This document shows, in pieces, positions 34,715 through 44,299 of a stretch of DNA of 64,000 bases. The DNA lies in the NCBI GenBank assembly GCA_900553515.1, contig USDN01000005.1, forward strand, positions 1 through 64,000, read 5' to 3'. The notes under the pieces were generated by a model that searched no databases, was not told the origin of the DNA, and was given only the letters and a program-made list of their open reading frames with translations. The DNA is from an uncultured Blautia sp. GTDB lineage: Bacteria; Bacillota; Clostridia; Lachnospirales; Lachnospiraceae. Both the position numbers and the translations under genes were made by a program. The stretch's first letter is position 1. The number at the start of each line of letters is the position of its first letter.

Positions 34715-35243
34715 AAAACAGATTTTTGCTGCAAGAAAAGCATGCAGCGATCAGGAAGTAGAACAGTGGAGCCGACAGATTACAGAGCGACTGACCACAC
34801 TTCCTGAGTTTCAGGAAGCAAAACAGATCCTTGTGTATGCTGATTACAATCATGAGGTTATGACAGGATTTCTGATCGAGGAAGCCTGGAAGGCAGGCAA
34901 AGAGATCGCTGTCCCCAAGGTAAGCGGAAAAGATATGATCTTTTATAAGCTGACAGATTTTTCTCAGTTGGAGCCAGGATATTTTGGAATTCCGGAGCCG
35001 GCACGAGGCGAGATCGCAGAGTGGGAAGACGCTTTGATGATCATGCCAGGAGTGGCTTTTGATAAAAACAATCACAGAGTAGGGTATGGCGGCGGATTTT
35101 ATGACAGATATCTGGAAAAACATCCGGCTTTGAAACGGATTGCAGCAGCATTTGAATTTCAGATCCTTTCAGAAGTGCCAACAGAACCTACAGATATTTC
35201 CCCGGAGATCATAGTGACAGAAAAACAGTGTATGCGAATATAA
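34692..35243 (+). CDS. 5-formyltetrahydrofolate cyclo-ligase
   Basis: A 183-residue enzyme converting 5-formyl-THF to 5,10-methenyl-THF with ATP. Family hallmarks are the N-terminal KKVIRKQIFAARK, KEIAVPKV, the active-site region MPGVAFDKNNHRVGYGGGFYD in two overlapping parts near residue 118, and YLEKHPALKR. The start overlaps DUF896; GGGTG is a weak ribosome-binding site, so translational coupling is likely. It links folate salvage with the proline operon by position only. Confidence 0.92.
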   Translation: MEAKKVIRKQIFAARKACSDQEVEQWSRQITERLTTLPEFQEAKQILVYADYNHEVMTGFLIEEAWKAGKEIAVPKVSGKDMIFYKLTDFSQLEPGYFGIPEPARGEIAEWEDALMIMPGVAFDKNNHRVGYGGGFYDRYLEKHPALKRIAAAFEFQILSEVPTEPTDISPEIIVTEKQCMRI

Positions 35244-35259
35244 ATGCAGGAGGATTTTT

Positions 35260-36510
35260 ATGAACGAAATGCTTATAGAACTGGGAAAAAAAGCAAAAGC
35301 GGCAGAAGACAGTCTGCGGACGATCTCTACAGATAAAAAAAATCAGGTTCTTTCAGCTGTGGCAGATCATCTTGTCGCATGTTCAGAAACGCTGCTGAAG
35401 GCAAATGAGACGGACGTAAATAACGGAAAGGCAAATCATATGCCGGAAGGTCTGGTAGACAGATTGCTTCTTACAAAAGAACGTATCGAAGGAATGGCAG
35501 AAGGACTTCGCCAGCTGGTAGGGCTGGAAGATCCGGTAGGAGAGGTTACCGGCATGAAAAAACGTCCTAACGGACTGCTGATCGGACAAAAAAGAGTACC
35601 CCTTGGTGTTATCGGCATCATTTATGAGGCACGCCCGAATGTAACTGCCGATGCTTTTGGTCTTTGTTTCAAAACAGGAAATGTGGTGATCTTAAAGGGT
35701 GGAAGCGATGCGATCCATTCTAATCAGGCCATCGTGGACTGCATACGTGAAACTTTGAAGGAACAGGGCGTTACAGAAGATGCCATCCAGCTGATCGCAG
35801 ATACTTCCAGAGAAACTGCCGGCGAATTTATGAAAATGAACCAGTATGTAGATGTACTGATCCCCCGGGGCGGTAAAGGACTTATCAAGGCAGTTGTAAA
35901 CCAGAGTACCATTCCGGTGATCGAGACCGGAACCGGAAACTGTCATATTTATGTAGATGAAACAGCAGATCTTGATATGGCAGCAGATATCATACTGAAT
36001 GCCAAGACACAGAGAGTAGGCGTGTGCAATGCCTGTGAATCCCTCCTTGTCCATGACAGTGTAAAAGATGCGCTGCTTCCCGTACTTGCCAAGAGACTTC
36101 AGGAAAAGAACGTAGAACTTCGCGCAGATGAAAAGGCCATAGATCTTATGCCTGGAGCAGTTCCGGCTGTACCGGAAGACTGGGGAACGGAATATCTGGA
36201 TTACATACTTTCCATCAAGGTAGTGTACTCTGTAGAGGAAGCCATTGCACATATCAATCAGTATAATACAGGCCATTCCGAAGCGATCATTACAGAAAAT
36301 TATACACATGCACAGAAATTTCTGGATCAGGTAGATGCAGCAGCTGTATATGTAAATGCTTCCACACGATTTACAGATGGATTTGAATTCGGCTACGGGG
36401 CAGAGATCGGTATCAGTACCCAGAAGCTTCACGCCAGAGGGCCTATGGGACTCCTTGCTTTAACTACCACAAAATACATCATTTATGGAAATGGACAGAT
36501 CCGCCCGTAA
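35260..36510 (+). CDS. proA: Gamma-glutamyl phosphate reductase
   Basis: A 416-residue aldehyde-dehydrogenase-fold enzyme doing the second step of proline synthesis, NADPH-dependent reduction of glutamyl 5-phosphate. The catalytic cysteine lies in RVGVCNACESLLVHD near residue 255; other markers are PLGVIGIIYEARPNVT and FGYGAEIGISTQKLHARGP at the C-terminal side. GCAGGAGG lies 9 bases before the ATG. The gene is complete and of normal length. Confidence 0.95.
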   Translation: MNEMLIELGKKAKAAEDSLRTISTDKKNQVLSAVADHLVACSETLLKANETDVNNGKANHMPEGLVDRLLLTKERIEGMAEGLRQLVGLEDPVGEVTGMKKRPNGLLIGQKRVPLGVIGIIYEARPNVTADAFGLCFKTGNVVILKGGSDAIHSNQAIVDCIRETLKEQGVTEDAIQLIADTSRETAGEFMKMNQYVDVLIPRGGKGLIKAVVNQSTIPVIETGTGNCHIYVDETADLDMAADIILNAKTQRVGVCNACESLLVHDSVKDALLPVLAKRLQEKNVELRADEKAIDLMPGAVPAVPEDWGTEYLDYILSIKVVYSVEEAIAHINQYNTGHSEAIITENYTHAQKFLDQVDAAAVYVNASTRFTDGFEFGYGAEIGISTQKLHARGPMGLLALTTTKYIIYGNGQIRP

Positions 36511-36541
36511 AAGATTTCAGAACAGAAATTTATTGTGAAAT

Positions 36542-36570
36542 TTGACTTTTGATTTTTTTATGTTTATAAT
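36542..36570 (+). promoter_or_regulatory. sigma-A promoter of the surface protein gene
   Basis: TTGACT (36542-36547) and TATAAT (36565-36570) with a 17-base spacer. Confidence 0.85.
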
Positions 36571-36628
36571 AATTAGCAGAACTTGATCACTGAAACCGTA
36601 ATGGCATAGTATGCTATGGGAGGACTTA

Positions 36629-38851
36629 ATGAGAAAAAAACAATTATATGCAGTTATCTTAGCAGGAGTCGTTGCCGCAGGATCTGTTCCCGGCACTGCT
36701 TTCGCAGCTGAGCCGGACAGCATACAGACAGCAGAAATAGAAACAGCAGCAGAAGAAGGAACTTCTGAAATACCTTCTGAACCCACAGAAATTCCGGATG
36801 TTCCAGCAGAGACACCGTCTGAGCCCACAGAGACTCCGGATGTCCCAACAGAAACTCCGTCTGAGCCCACAGAAACTCCGGCAGAACCAACAGAGACACC
36901 GTCTGAGCCAGCCGGTGATGCACAGCCTTCACCGGAAGCAACTGTAACTCCGGAGGCTACCGTAACACCAGAACCTTCTGCAACACCGATACCGGGAGGC
37001 CCTGTTGAGACAGATATGGGAGTATCTGTGAATCTGATCCAGGCTGATGGATCTGTAAAACCGGTTTATTATGCAACGCTTCAGGATGCGGTAAACGCAG
37101 CTCTGGAATATTATCAGGCAGAAGACCATGACAAATCCAAAGCGGTAGTTGTGGAAATGACCAAACAGTTTTCTCTTTCTGAAACCGTACGGATTGAAAA
37201 CGGAAAGATCAATATCGTAGCTGCGGCAGACGTATCCATTGGAAGAATTGATCCTCAGGATCCTAATAAGATTCTGGATGGAGATATGTTTGTAGTAACA
37301 GGAAAAGACAGCGAACTGCAGCTTTCTGTAAAAGACGGCGGCAGGCTTACACTGAGCGGCGAAAACGGATCAGATGGAGCAGAACTTTCTTCCGGCGCTC
37401 TTGTCAGAGTAGAAAACGAAGGCAGCTTTGGTATTTCTGATGGCGTTATCCTTTCCGGAAACACTACCTCTGCAGAAGGCGCAGCCATTGACAGCAAAGG
37501 CGGAAGCGTTGTTCTTAAAGGCGGTACCATCACCGGAAACAGCGGTACAAAAGGAGCTGTGTACAGCAATGCAGATATTGCCGTACAGGGAACTGTGACC
37601 ATCAAAGACAATACAGGAGCAAACCTTTATCTGGATGGAGAAGCAGCAGCTGTAGTAACAGATGCACTGACCAATTCTTCCATTTCACTGACTTCTTCTG
37701 CAGCAGCAGACCAGAAGGTTGTTGCAAAAGCAGGAAGCAAAGCAGATGGAACTGCGGTTTCTGCTGATGAATTCAAGGCAGCAGCAGAGCAGTTTGCATA
37801 TGATACAGAAGATTACAGTATTACACTTGGTGCAGACGGGCTGACTGCAGTGCTGAAACAGGAGCAGGCAATCGCAACACCGACACCTACCCCTACTACA
37901 GATCCGTCTTTCCTCACATATCAGAGCAAAACTCTGAAATGGGTGGATCATAACACGGCAACAGCTGTAATGTCCACCACAAAGGACTGTAAATGGTATT
38001 ATTATTTTGTAGATGCTGGCACATCTGCAGAAGACATTAAGAGACAGTATAATGCAAACAATGCCAAGAATGAGGCAAAAGCAAATACGAAATTTACTGT
38101 AAAAGCAGAAAAGATTCCGGAAAAAGAAACATGGCTTGTAGTAGCGGCAAAACCTACGACAGGGTCTGCTCAGCTCAGAGTTCTGAAACTGAACAATAAC
38201 AGCCGTCCGGCTGCTCCGGTTACTCCGACTGTAACTACCCGCGCTCCAAGAAAATATCAGGTAACAGAGAGTACCGTTACCGGATTGGAAAATCCGCTGA
38301 AATTTTTCCCGCGTAAATTCTATGATTTCCAGGTTGTGGGCGCCGGTCAGAATGATAAGGATCCGGTAAGCAATGATGAGAGATGGATTCCTCTTTACTG
38401 GTCCATGTCTGTAAATGGCACCAAAAACAATTCCTGGAGAATCGGCTCTCAGGAAAAGGGCATCCGTGAGGCTGCAACTTATCCTCTGTATATTTTCTTC
38501 AGAAAACAGACCTATAATGGCAAAGAGTGGGTAGATACAGATGTTGTAGAATATATGAAAACTTCTTTCAGTTCTGCAGAGATCACAGATGAAGAATGGA
38601 ATGCTTATATTGATGAATACAACAATGAGCATCCGGATGATGGCCTGAACTATGACGGCACCGGAGCCGGTTCTGTGGCAGATCTTACTCCAACAGAAGC
38701 GCCGTCTTCACAGGATACTGGTTCTTCTGAAAAAAATGCAGCTGATACTGCAGATAACACACCGCTTGGCTCTATGAGCGCACTTGCAGCGCTTTCTCTT
38801 CTTGCAGGCGGCTATGTGATTGTGCGAAAACGGAAAAAAGAAGAAATCTGA
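36629..38851 (+). CDS. Secreted, proline/threonine-repeat, beta-helix-like surface protein
   Basis: A 740-residue exported protein. Signal peptide at residues 1-27 (AVILAGVVAAGSVPGTAFA, cut after AFAA or AFA). Residues about 40-110 are repeats of TETPSEP and TETPDVP, a wall-spanning linker. Residues about 130-370 show parallel beta-helix features (GSVVLKGGTITGNSG, GSFGISDGVILSGNT). Another TPTPTPTT linker follows, then a globular region to about 670. The C-terminus is NTPLGSMSALAALSLLAGG then a basic RKRKKEE tail: the layout of a sortase substrate, but no LPxTG is seen; ADTADNTPLG stands in its place. ATG 36629 has GGGAGG upstream. Ligand unknown; the beta-helix may bind glycan. Confidence 0.85.
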   Translation: MRKKQLYAVILAGVVAAGSVPGTAFAAEPDSIQTAEIETAAEEGTSEIPSEPTEIPDVPAETPSEPTETPDVPTETPSEPTETPAEPTETPSEPAGDAQPSPEATVTPEATVTPEPSATPIPGGPVETDMGVSVNLIQADGSVKPVYYATLQDAVNAALEYYQAEDHDKSKAVVVEMTKQFSLSETVRIENGKINIVAAADVSIGRIDPQDPNKILDGDMFVVTGKDSELQLSVKDGGRLTLSGENGSDGAELSSGALVRVENEGSFGISDGVILSGNTTSAEGAAIDSKGGSVVLKGGTITGNSGTKGAVYSNADIAVQGTVTIKDNTGANLYLDGEAAAVVTDALTNSSISLTSSAAADQKVVAKAGSKADGTAVSADEFKAAAEQFAYDTEDYSITLGADGLTAVLKQEQAIATPTPTPTTDPSFLTYQSKTLKWVDHNTATAVMSTTKDCKWYYYFVDAGTSAEDIKRQYNANNAKNEAKANTKFTVKAEKIPEKETWLVVAAKPTTGSAQLRVLKLNNNSRPAAPVTPTVTTRAPRKYQVTESTVTGLENPLKFFPRKFYDFQVVGAGQNDKDPVSNDERWIPLYWSMSVNGTKNNSWRIGSQEKGIREAATYPLYIFFRKQTYNGKEWVDTDVVEYMKTSFSSAEITDEEWNAYIDEYNNEHPDDGLNYDGTGAGSVADLTPTEAPSSQDTGSSEKNAADTADNTPLGSMSALAALSLLAGGYVIVRKRKKEEI

Positions 38852-38882
38852 CAGAAAATTTTCTAACAGGCTTGTGAATGAG

Positions 38883-38911
38883 AGAGACAGGTATAAATGC
38901 CTGTCTCTTTT
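38883..38911 (+). terminator. Terminator of the surface protein gene
   Basis: AGAGACAGG (38883-38891) and CCTGTCTCT (38900-38908) form a perfect 9-bp stem, followed by TTTC. Confidence 0.85.
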
Positions 38912-38977
38912 CATATATTTATCCTGGTATCAGGATACTTGTCTGATATCCTAGTAAAAAGAAGGGTTGGGGAGAAT

Positions 38978-39898
38978 ATGACGGAAACAGGGGATTTTAC
39001 CTATGAGCAGATTTATTACACACTTTGGGAGACAGCACAGAGATACCATCCAATCACACAGTTTCGAGTGATCGGCAACAGTCATGATGAAAGAATGATC
39101 CCCATGCTGGAAATGGGAGAAGGAACGGAAACAATATTTTGTGTCAGCGGAATCAACGGAACGGACAGGTTTATGCCTTCCTGCCTTCTTTTGATGGTGC
39201 AGGAATATTGCCGCGCCTGGGAATGTGGATGGAAATTGAATGATATCTACGATGTAAGAGAACTTCTTTCTCACTGGAGGCTTTGTTTTATCCCGATACT
39301 GAATCCTGATGGCTATGAGATTTATGAAAAAGATTATTTTGTAATACGTAATCCAATTTACCGCCAGATGCTGCGTATGCAGGAAACTCCCTGTAAAGAA
39401 TACTTCTGCAATGCCCGGGGAATGAATATCCAGAAAAATTTTCCCACCAGCTACTACAGGCGATATCGCATCGCACATGAGCCGGCAAGTGAAAACGAGA
39501 CAAAAGCACTGATCCGGATTCTTCAGGAATACCAGGGAAGAGGCTTCCTTTCTTTCTGTCAGGCAGGAAAACGGATCCTGTATTACCGTCAGCCGCAGTC
39601 CTTTACAGCAAATCAGAAAAGCACAAGATTTGCCAGACATTATCAAAAAGAATCAGGGTTTCGAACGGAGCGTTTTACTCTAAACAAACAGCCTGGCAGA
39701 AATGAAGGTGCAGGAGAAGGTTCACCGGAAAGATTCTTTGCAGAAGTGATAAAACAGCCGTCTTTTCGTATTGAACTTCCGTTTTTATCCGAAGACAGAG
39801 AACTGGATAAAACTAAACTTTCCAATGGTTTTAAAAAGGCTTATTTTCAGATACACACAGTTCCTCTGGAATATATTTTTTCTATGGAAGAAGGCTGA
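38978..39898 (+). CDS. M14 carboxypeptidase-fold protein with zinc ligands lost
   Basis: A 306-residue protein with the layout of an M14 zinc carboxypeptidase: ILNPDGYEIYE, then RGMNIQKNFP where active enzymes have GVDLNRNFP, and a late FRIELPF with E266 matching the catalytic Glu. All three zinc ligands are replaced. The usual HGxE is INGTD (His to N60, Glu to D63), and the usual S-x-H is SFCQAG (His to C194). It is probably inactive as a peptidase and may bind a peptide or glycan stem. No signal peptide from ATG 38978, which has GGGGAG; the upstream ATG at 38897 lies inside a terminator. Neighbours do not suggest a function. Confidence 0.75.
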   Translation: MTETGDFTYEQIYYTLWETAQRYHPITQFRVIGNSHDERMIPMLEMGEGTETIFCVSGINGTDRFMPSCLLLMVQEYCRAWECGWKLNDIYDVRELLSHWRLCFIPILNPDGYEIYEKDYFVIRNPIYRQMLRMQETPCKEYFCNARGMNIQKNFPTSYYRRYRIAHEPASENETKALIRILQEYQGRGFLSFCQAGKRILYYRQPQSFTANQKSTRFARHYQKESGFRTERFTLNKQPGRNEGAGEGSPERFFAEVIKQPSFRIELPFLSEDRELDKTKLSNGFKKAYFQIHTVPLEYIFSMEEG

Positions 39899-39908
39899 AG
39901 AATAAGTT

Positions 39909-39937
39909 TTGACAGCGCAGAAATTTTCCTGTATCAT
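39909..39937 (+). promoter_or_regulatory. sigma-A promoter of miaB
   Basis: TTGACA (39909-39914), 17 bases, TATCAT (39932-39937). Confidence 0.85.
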
Positions 39938-39975
39938 ATAAGGTTGAAAAAGAACAGATAAGGAGCTCTACATTT

Positions 39976-41400
39976 ATGATAAACGAAAAAAATATTCCAT
40001 CAAGTCAGGAAGAAACTGCCCGCCAGCAATCTTTTATCCAACTGGCAAAAGCCCTGACAGAGCAGAAGATCCAGACTCTTGGCCGCCCTCTGACATACTG
40101 TCTTACTACCTTTGGGTGCCAGATGAACGAAAAACAGTCAGAAGCAGTAGCAGGTATCATGGATGAGATCGGCTACATCCGTCAGGAAAATGAAGAAGCC
40201 GATGTGGTTATTTATAATACCTGTACCGTTCGCGAAAATGCCAATCTTAAGGTTTATGGACGTCTTGGACACCTGCATAGTCTGAAGGACAAAAATCCGG
40301 ATATGAAAATTGTTCTTTTTGGCTGTATGATGCAGGAAGCTCATGTGGTAGAAAAGATCAAAAAAACGTATTCCTTTGTAGATCTGGTGTTTGGTACGCA
40401 TAATATTTTTAAATTCGCAGAATTATTCTACGAAATGCTTCTTTCAGATATACAGGTGATCGATATCTGGGAAGGCACTGACCAGATTGTGGAGGATCTC
40501 CCCACAGAACGAAATTATACCTTTAAATCCGGTGTAAATATCATGTTCGGATGCAATAATTTCTGCAGTTACTGTATTGTTCCCTATGTAAGAGGAAGGG
40601 AAAGAAGCCGTCAGCCTGAGGCTATCATAAAAGAGATCAAAAATCTTGTATCAGACGGTGTATCTGAAGTTATGTTACTGGGACAGAATGTAAATTCCTA
40701 TGGGAAGACACTGGATACCCCTGTTACTTTTGCACAGCTTCTTACCATGCTGGAAGATATTGAGGGACTGAAGCGGATCCGCTTTATGACCTCCCACCCG
40801 AAGGATCTTTCGGATGAACTGATCGAAGTGATGGCAAAAAGCAAAAAAGTATGCCATCATCTTCACCTTCCTCTTCAGTCAGGAAGCAGCCGGATATTGA
40901 AAGAAATGAACCGTCGCTATGATAAGGAAAAATATCTGAATCTGGTAGAAAAGATCCGTGCGGCAGTTCTGGATATTTCGCTGACAACAGATATTATCGT
41001 GGGCTTCCCGGGAGAAACCGAAGAAGATTTTCAGGAAACACTGGATGTAGTCAGACAGGCAGGATATGATACTGCTTTTACCTTTATTTATTCCAAAAGA
41101 ACCGGGACTCCTGCGGCGGCCAAAGAAGATCAGGTACCGGAAGATGTGGTAAAGGATCGCTTTAACCGTCTGCTGGCTCTTGTTCAGGAACAGGGACGGA
41201 TCCGTTCTTCCAGATTTACGGGAACCGTACAGGAAGTTCTGGTGGAAGAGGAAAGCAAAGAAAAAGGGATTTTTACAGGAAGGACTCAGTATAATCTTCT
41301 GGTTCATTTTCCGGCAGATGAAAGCCTTCTTGGAACTTATGTAAATGTAAAACTGGAAGAATGTAAAGGATTTTATTATCTTGGAAGTCTGGCTGAATGA
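39976..41400 (+). CDS. miaB: tRNA-2-methylthio-N6-dimethylallyladenosine synthase MiaB
   Basis: A 474-residue radical SAM methylthiotransferase. The N-terminal UPF0004 domain supplies three cluster cysteines (TFGCQMNEKQSE, NTCTVRENA, FGCMMQEAH). The radical SAM cluster is CNNFCSYC near residue 193. HLHLPLQSGSSRIL and the C-terminal TRAM domain are present. It thiomethylates i6A37 of tRNAs reading UNN codons. An extra N-terminal arm of about 35 residues precedes the domain, as in Clostridia. It has its own promoter; the MATE gene follows after 49 bases. Confidence 0.95.
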   Translation: MINEKNIPSSQEETARQQSFIQLAKALTEQKIQTLGRPLTYCLTTFGCQMNEKQSEAVAGIMDEIGYIRQENEEADVVIYNTCTVRENANLKVYGRLGHLHSLKDKNPDMKIVLFGCMMQEAHVVEKIKKTYSFVDLVFGTHNIFKFAELFYEMLLSDIQVIDIWEGTDQIVEDLPTERNYTFKSGVNIMFGCNNFCSYCIVPYVRGRERSRQPEAIIKEIKNLVSDGVSEVMLLGQNVNSYGKTLDTPVTFAQLLTMLEDIEGLKRIRFMTSHPKDLSDELIEVMAKSKKVCHHLHLPLQSGSSRILKEMNRRYDKEKYLNLVEKIRAAVLDISLTTDIIVGFPGETEEDFQETLDVVRQAGYDTAFTFIYSKRTGTPAAAKEDQVPEDVVKDRFNRLLALVQEQGRIRSSRFTGTVQEVLVEEESKEKGIFTGRTQYNLLVHFPADESLLGTYVNVKLEECKGFYYLGSLAE

Positions 41401-41449
41401 TCTGAATCTGTCTGCCAGATGAAATACGAAACGGAAAGAGGAGAGAAAA

Positions 41450-42811
41450 TTGAAAAAGAACAAATACGAGATTGATATGTGCAGCGGACCCATTATGCCT
41501 AAGCTGATCTCATTTTCTATTCCATTAATGCTGTCCGGCATCCTGCAGCTGATGTTTAATGCAGTGGATATTGTGGTAGTAGGAAAGTTCAGCGGAAGCC
41601 TTGCGCTTGCAGCAGTCGGCTCCACCACAGCATTGATCAACGTATTTACCAATCTGTTTATTGGGATTTCTCTGGGAGCAAATGTACTTAGTGCCCGGTT
41701 TTATGCTTCGGGCAGGACGAAAGAAATGTCTGAAACAGTACATACCTCTATTGCATTAGCTCTTATAAGCGGAATCCTTATGGCTCTCGCAGGGCTTGGC
41801 TTTGCCAGAAGCGCGTTGGAGCTTATGGGGACACCGGCAGATGTGATCGGTCAGTCTGCACTTTATATGCGTATCTACTTTATGGGAATGCCGTTTTTTA
41901 TGCTGTATAATTATGGAGCAGCCATTCTCCGTTCTGTAGGAGATACCAAACGGCCATTGCTCTTCCTTATTATTTCAGGAGTGATTAATGCGGTCCTGAA
42001 CATGATTCTGGTGATCTGTTTTCATCTGGATGTAGAAGGCGTGGCAATTGCAACAGTTGTGTCTCAGATGATCTCCTGTATACTGGTACTTCGTTGTCTT
42101 TATTGTTCAGAAGGAAGCTATCAGCTTCGTTTTTCCAGACTGACCCTGAAATGGGTCTACCTGAAACAGATCTTTCAGGTAGGTATTCCCGCAGGTCTGC
42201 AGAGTACAGTGATCAATTTTTCTAATGCCCTGCTTCAGTCCTCAGTTAATTCTTTTGGATCTGTGGCAATGGCCGGATATACGGCAGCCAACAATATCTT
42301 CGGATTCCTTTATGCAGCGGCAAATTCTGTTACACAGGCATGCATGAGTTTTACCAGCCAGAACTATGGCGTCGGAAAATTAAAAAGAATGGATAAAGTC
42401 CTGATCCATTGTATGATCCTGACAGTCGGCATATCATTGACCCTTGGCTGCGGTGCTTATCTATTCGGACCAGAGCTTCTTAAGATTTATACAGATGAGG
42501 CAGATGTAATACGCTGCGGTATGGAGATCCTTTCTTTTACCACAGTACCATATTTCTTCTGTGGCATTATGGATCTGTTTCCAGGTGCACTGCGAGGAAT
42601 GGGACATTCTGCAGTACCTATGATCCTTTCTGTGATCGGAACTGTAGGAATGAGGGTGATCTGGATCTTTATGATCTTTCCTGCACACAGAAGCCTGGAA
42701 GTTCTTTTTATTTCTTATCCGGCATCCTGGATCGCAACCATCATCCTTCAGGTAGGCTGCTTCCTTATTGTAAGAAAAAGGGTGCACCGGACAGTGCTGG
42801 CATCGGATTAA
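41450..42811 (+). CDS. MATE family efflux transporter
   Basis: A 453-residue membrane protein with twelve predicted hydrophobic spans in two related halves, typical of MATE exporters. MCSGPIMPKLISFSIPLMLS starts the first half, and VGIPAGLQSTVINFSN the second near residue 245. It exchanges Na+ or H+ for cationic drugs or metabolites; the substrate is not readable. The start is TTG 41450 with AGAGGAG 6 bases upstream. No regulator is adjacent, and the gene may be read from the miaB promoter. Confidence 0.93.
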   Translation: MKKNKYEIDMCSGPIMPKLISFSIPLMLSGILQLMFNAVDIVVVGKFSGSLALAAVGSTTALINVFTNLFIGISLGANVLSARFYASGRTKEMSETVHTSIALALISGILMALAGLGFARSALELMGTPADVIGQSALYMRIYFMGMPFFMLYNYGAAILRSVGDTKRPLLFLIISGVINAVLNMILVICFHLDVEGVAIATVVSQMISCILVLRCLYCSEGSYQLRFSRLTLKWVYLKQIFQVGIPAGLQSTVINFSNALLQSSVNSFGSVAMAGYTAANNIFGFLYAAANSVTQACMSFTSQNYGVGKLKRMDKVLIHCMILTVGISLTLGCGAYLFGPELLKIYTDEADVIRCGMEILSFTTVPYFFCGIMDLFPGALRGMGHSAVPMILSVIGTVGMRVIWIFMIFPAHRSLEVLFISYPASWIATIILQVGCFLIVRKRVHRTVLASD

Positions 42812-42859
42812 AAAAGGACATGTACAGTCTGAAGCAAAAAAAGAGAAGGGGATTCTTTT

Positions 42860-44074
42860 ATGGATCTTTATGTAAAGGATATTGAAAAAATATGGAGTAA
42901 TGGAAGCGCCACTCTGGTAGCAGGAAAAAAAGGAATCATGCGTAAAGTCGTAGCTTACGATATGATGGAGCAGCCAAATGTGAAAGAATGGCTGAGAGAA
43001 CATCTTTTGATGATCACTACCGGATATGCAATCCGAAATGATAAGGAAGCACTTCTGAATCTGATCCGCATCATGAATGAAGCCAATGCTTCTGCACTGG
43101 CAATAAAAACAAGATTTTTTGATACCTTTCCCAAGGAGGCTCTGCAGCTGGCAGACGAACTGGCTCTTCCATTATTTTTTCTGAATAACAATGCCGGATT
43201 CCAGGATCTGGTCTTTCCAGTAATGGTAGCTATCGTTGAGGCAAAAAATCAGATACAGATGGATACCAGATACCGGATCGGCCGCCAAAGCAAGCTGGAA
43301 CAGGATCACCGTCTGTTTCTGGAACTTCTTACCGGAAAGATCACACAGGAAGAAGAGGCGGAGCATCGAAGTCTTTCTCTACACTGGCCCTCACCTCCGG
43401 TAAAGATCATCACTCTTCAGCTGGAAGACAAAGGCCGAAATTCCACACTTCTGGAAATGAAAAGAGAGAAGCAGATCCGGGAGGCAGGAAGGATATTGGA
43501 ACGTCATTATTTACAGGGAGTGATCGTTACCAGAAAAAAATCCTGTTTTTGTATCATAGATGCAAGTGTTCCCCAGGATTTTCTGATAAAAATTTCACAA
43601 GAAATGGCAGTAAAGACAAAAGAACTTAATAACTGTCATTGTTTTTCCGTGATCAGTGATGAGATCGTAGACTATCTTGATATACCTGCCGTATATGAGG
43701 CTGTCACGGAAAGCTTCCTGATCCGGGAGATCAAACAGGATAAAAAAGAAACCGTATTCCTTTCAGATCTGCAGTACGACCGTATTCTCCTGCATACAGC
43801 ACAGCAGGAGGAAACAAAGGACTTTGTGCAGAAAAAACTGGGAATCCTGGAGGAATATGACAGGGCTCATGAAAGTTCACTTGTGGAAACTATTGATATG
43901 CTTGCAAAAAAACACGGTTCCAGAAAACTGGCAGCAGAAGCGCTTTTTCTCCACAGAAATACCATGGCGCATCGTATCCACAAGATCGAGGAGATCCTGG
44001 ATATTGACCTGGATGATATGGATGCCCTCCAGCAGCTGGAATTCGCCTGTAAATTACGGGCATATATGCAATAA
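42860..44074 (+). CDS. PucR family transcriptional regulator
   Basis: A 404-residue regulator. Residues about 1-120 form the PucR_N (purine catabolism regulator-like) domain, a middle GGDEF-like region follows, and the C-terminal HTH is at about 335-400 (GSRKLAAEALFLHRNTMAHR, with RIHKIEEI next). PucR proteins respond to nitrogen-rich small molecules such as allantoin or amino acids. It stands directly before the OPT-DUF917-DUF1177 operon on the same strand, so it is the likely regulator of that operon. GAAGGGG lies 9 bases before the ATG. Confidence 0.9.
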   Translation: MDLYVKDIEKIWSNGSATLVAGKKGIMRKVVAYDMMEQPNVKEWLREHLLMITTGYAIRNDKEALLNLIRIMNEANASALAIKTRFFDTFPKEALQLADELALPLFFLNNNAGFQDLVFPVMVAIVEAKNQIQMDTRYRIGRQSKLEQDHRLFLELLTGKITQEEEAEHRSLSLHWPSPPVKIITLQLEDKGRNSTLLEMKREKQIREAGRILERHYLQGVIVTRKKSCFCIIDASVPQDFLIKISQEMAVKTKELNNCHCFSVISDEIVDYLDIPAVYEAVTESFLIREIKQDKKETVFLSDLQYDRILLHTAQQEETKDFVQKKLGILEEYDRAHESSLVETIDMLAKKHGSRKLAAEALFLHRNTMAHRIHKIEEILDIDLDDMDALQQLEFACKLRAYMQ

Positions 44075-44243
44075 AACCAAATGGGTATAAAATAATTGAA
44101 TACAGACCAAAAACACGCACAAGAAAATAATAAAAGATAATCTCTACATGTGCATAATGCACAGTTCCGGAGTCAAAAATGGGACTGCAGCACCAATGAC
44201 TTTATTGATTTAAAGTGATATTATACCATTACAAGAAGCGTGA

Positions 44244-44278
44244 AGCCGATGTGGGCGAGCCTGCATCGGCTATTTTTA
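44244..44278 (+). promoter_or_regulatory. Terminator-like hairpin in the leader of the OPT operon
   Basis: AGCCGATG (44244-44251) pairs with CATCGGCT (44264-44271), the inner bases GGC/GCC extend the stem, and ATTTTTATA follows. It ends about 20 bases before the OPT start and leaves no room for a promoter after it, so transcripts of the operon must pass through it. It may be an attenuator; the gap 44075-44243 shows only weak promoter-like boxes (TTATAC near 44221). Confidence 0.6.
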
Positions 44279-44299
44279 TACCAAGGAGGAATGAACAAC

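Noticed and set aside
38897..38977. Upstream ATG for the M14-like gene giving a hydrophobic N-terminus
   Set aside because: That ATG lies inside the terminator of the gene before and lacks a ribosome-binding site; ATG 38978 has a good one.
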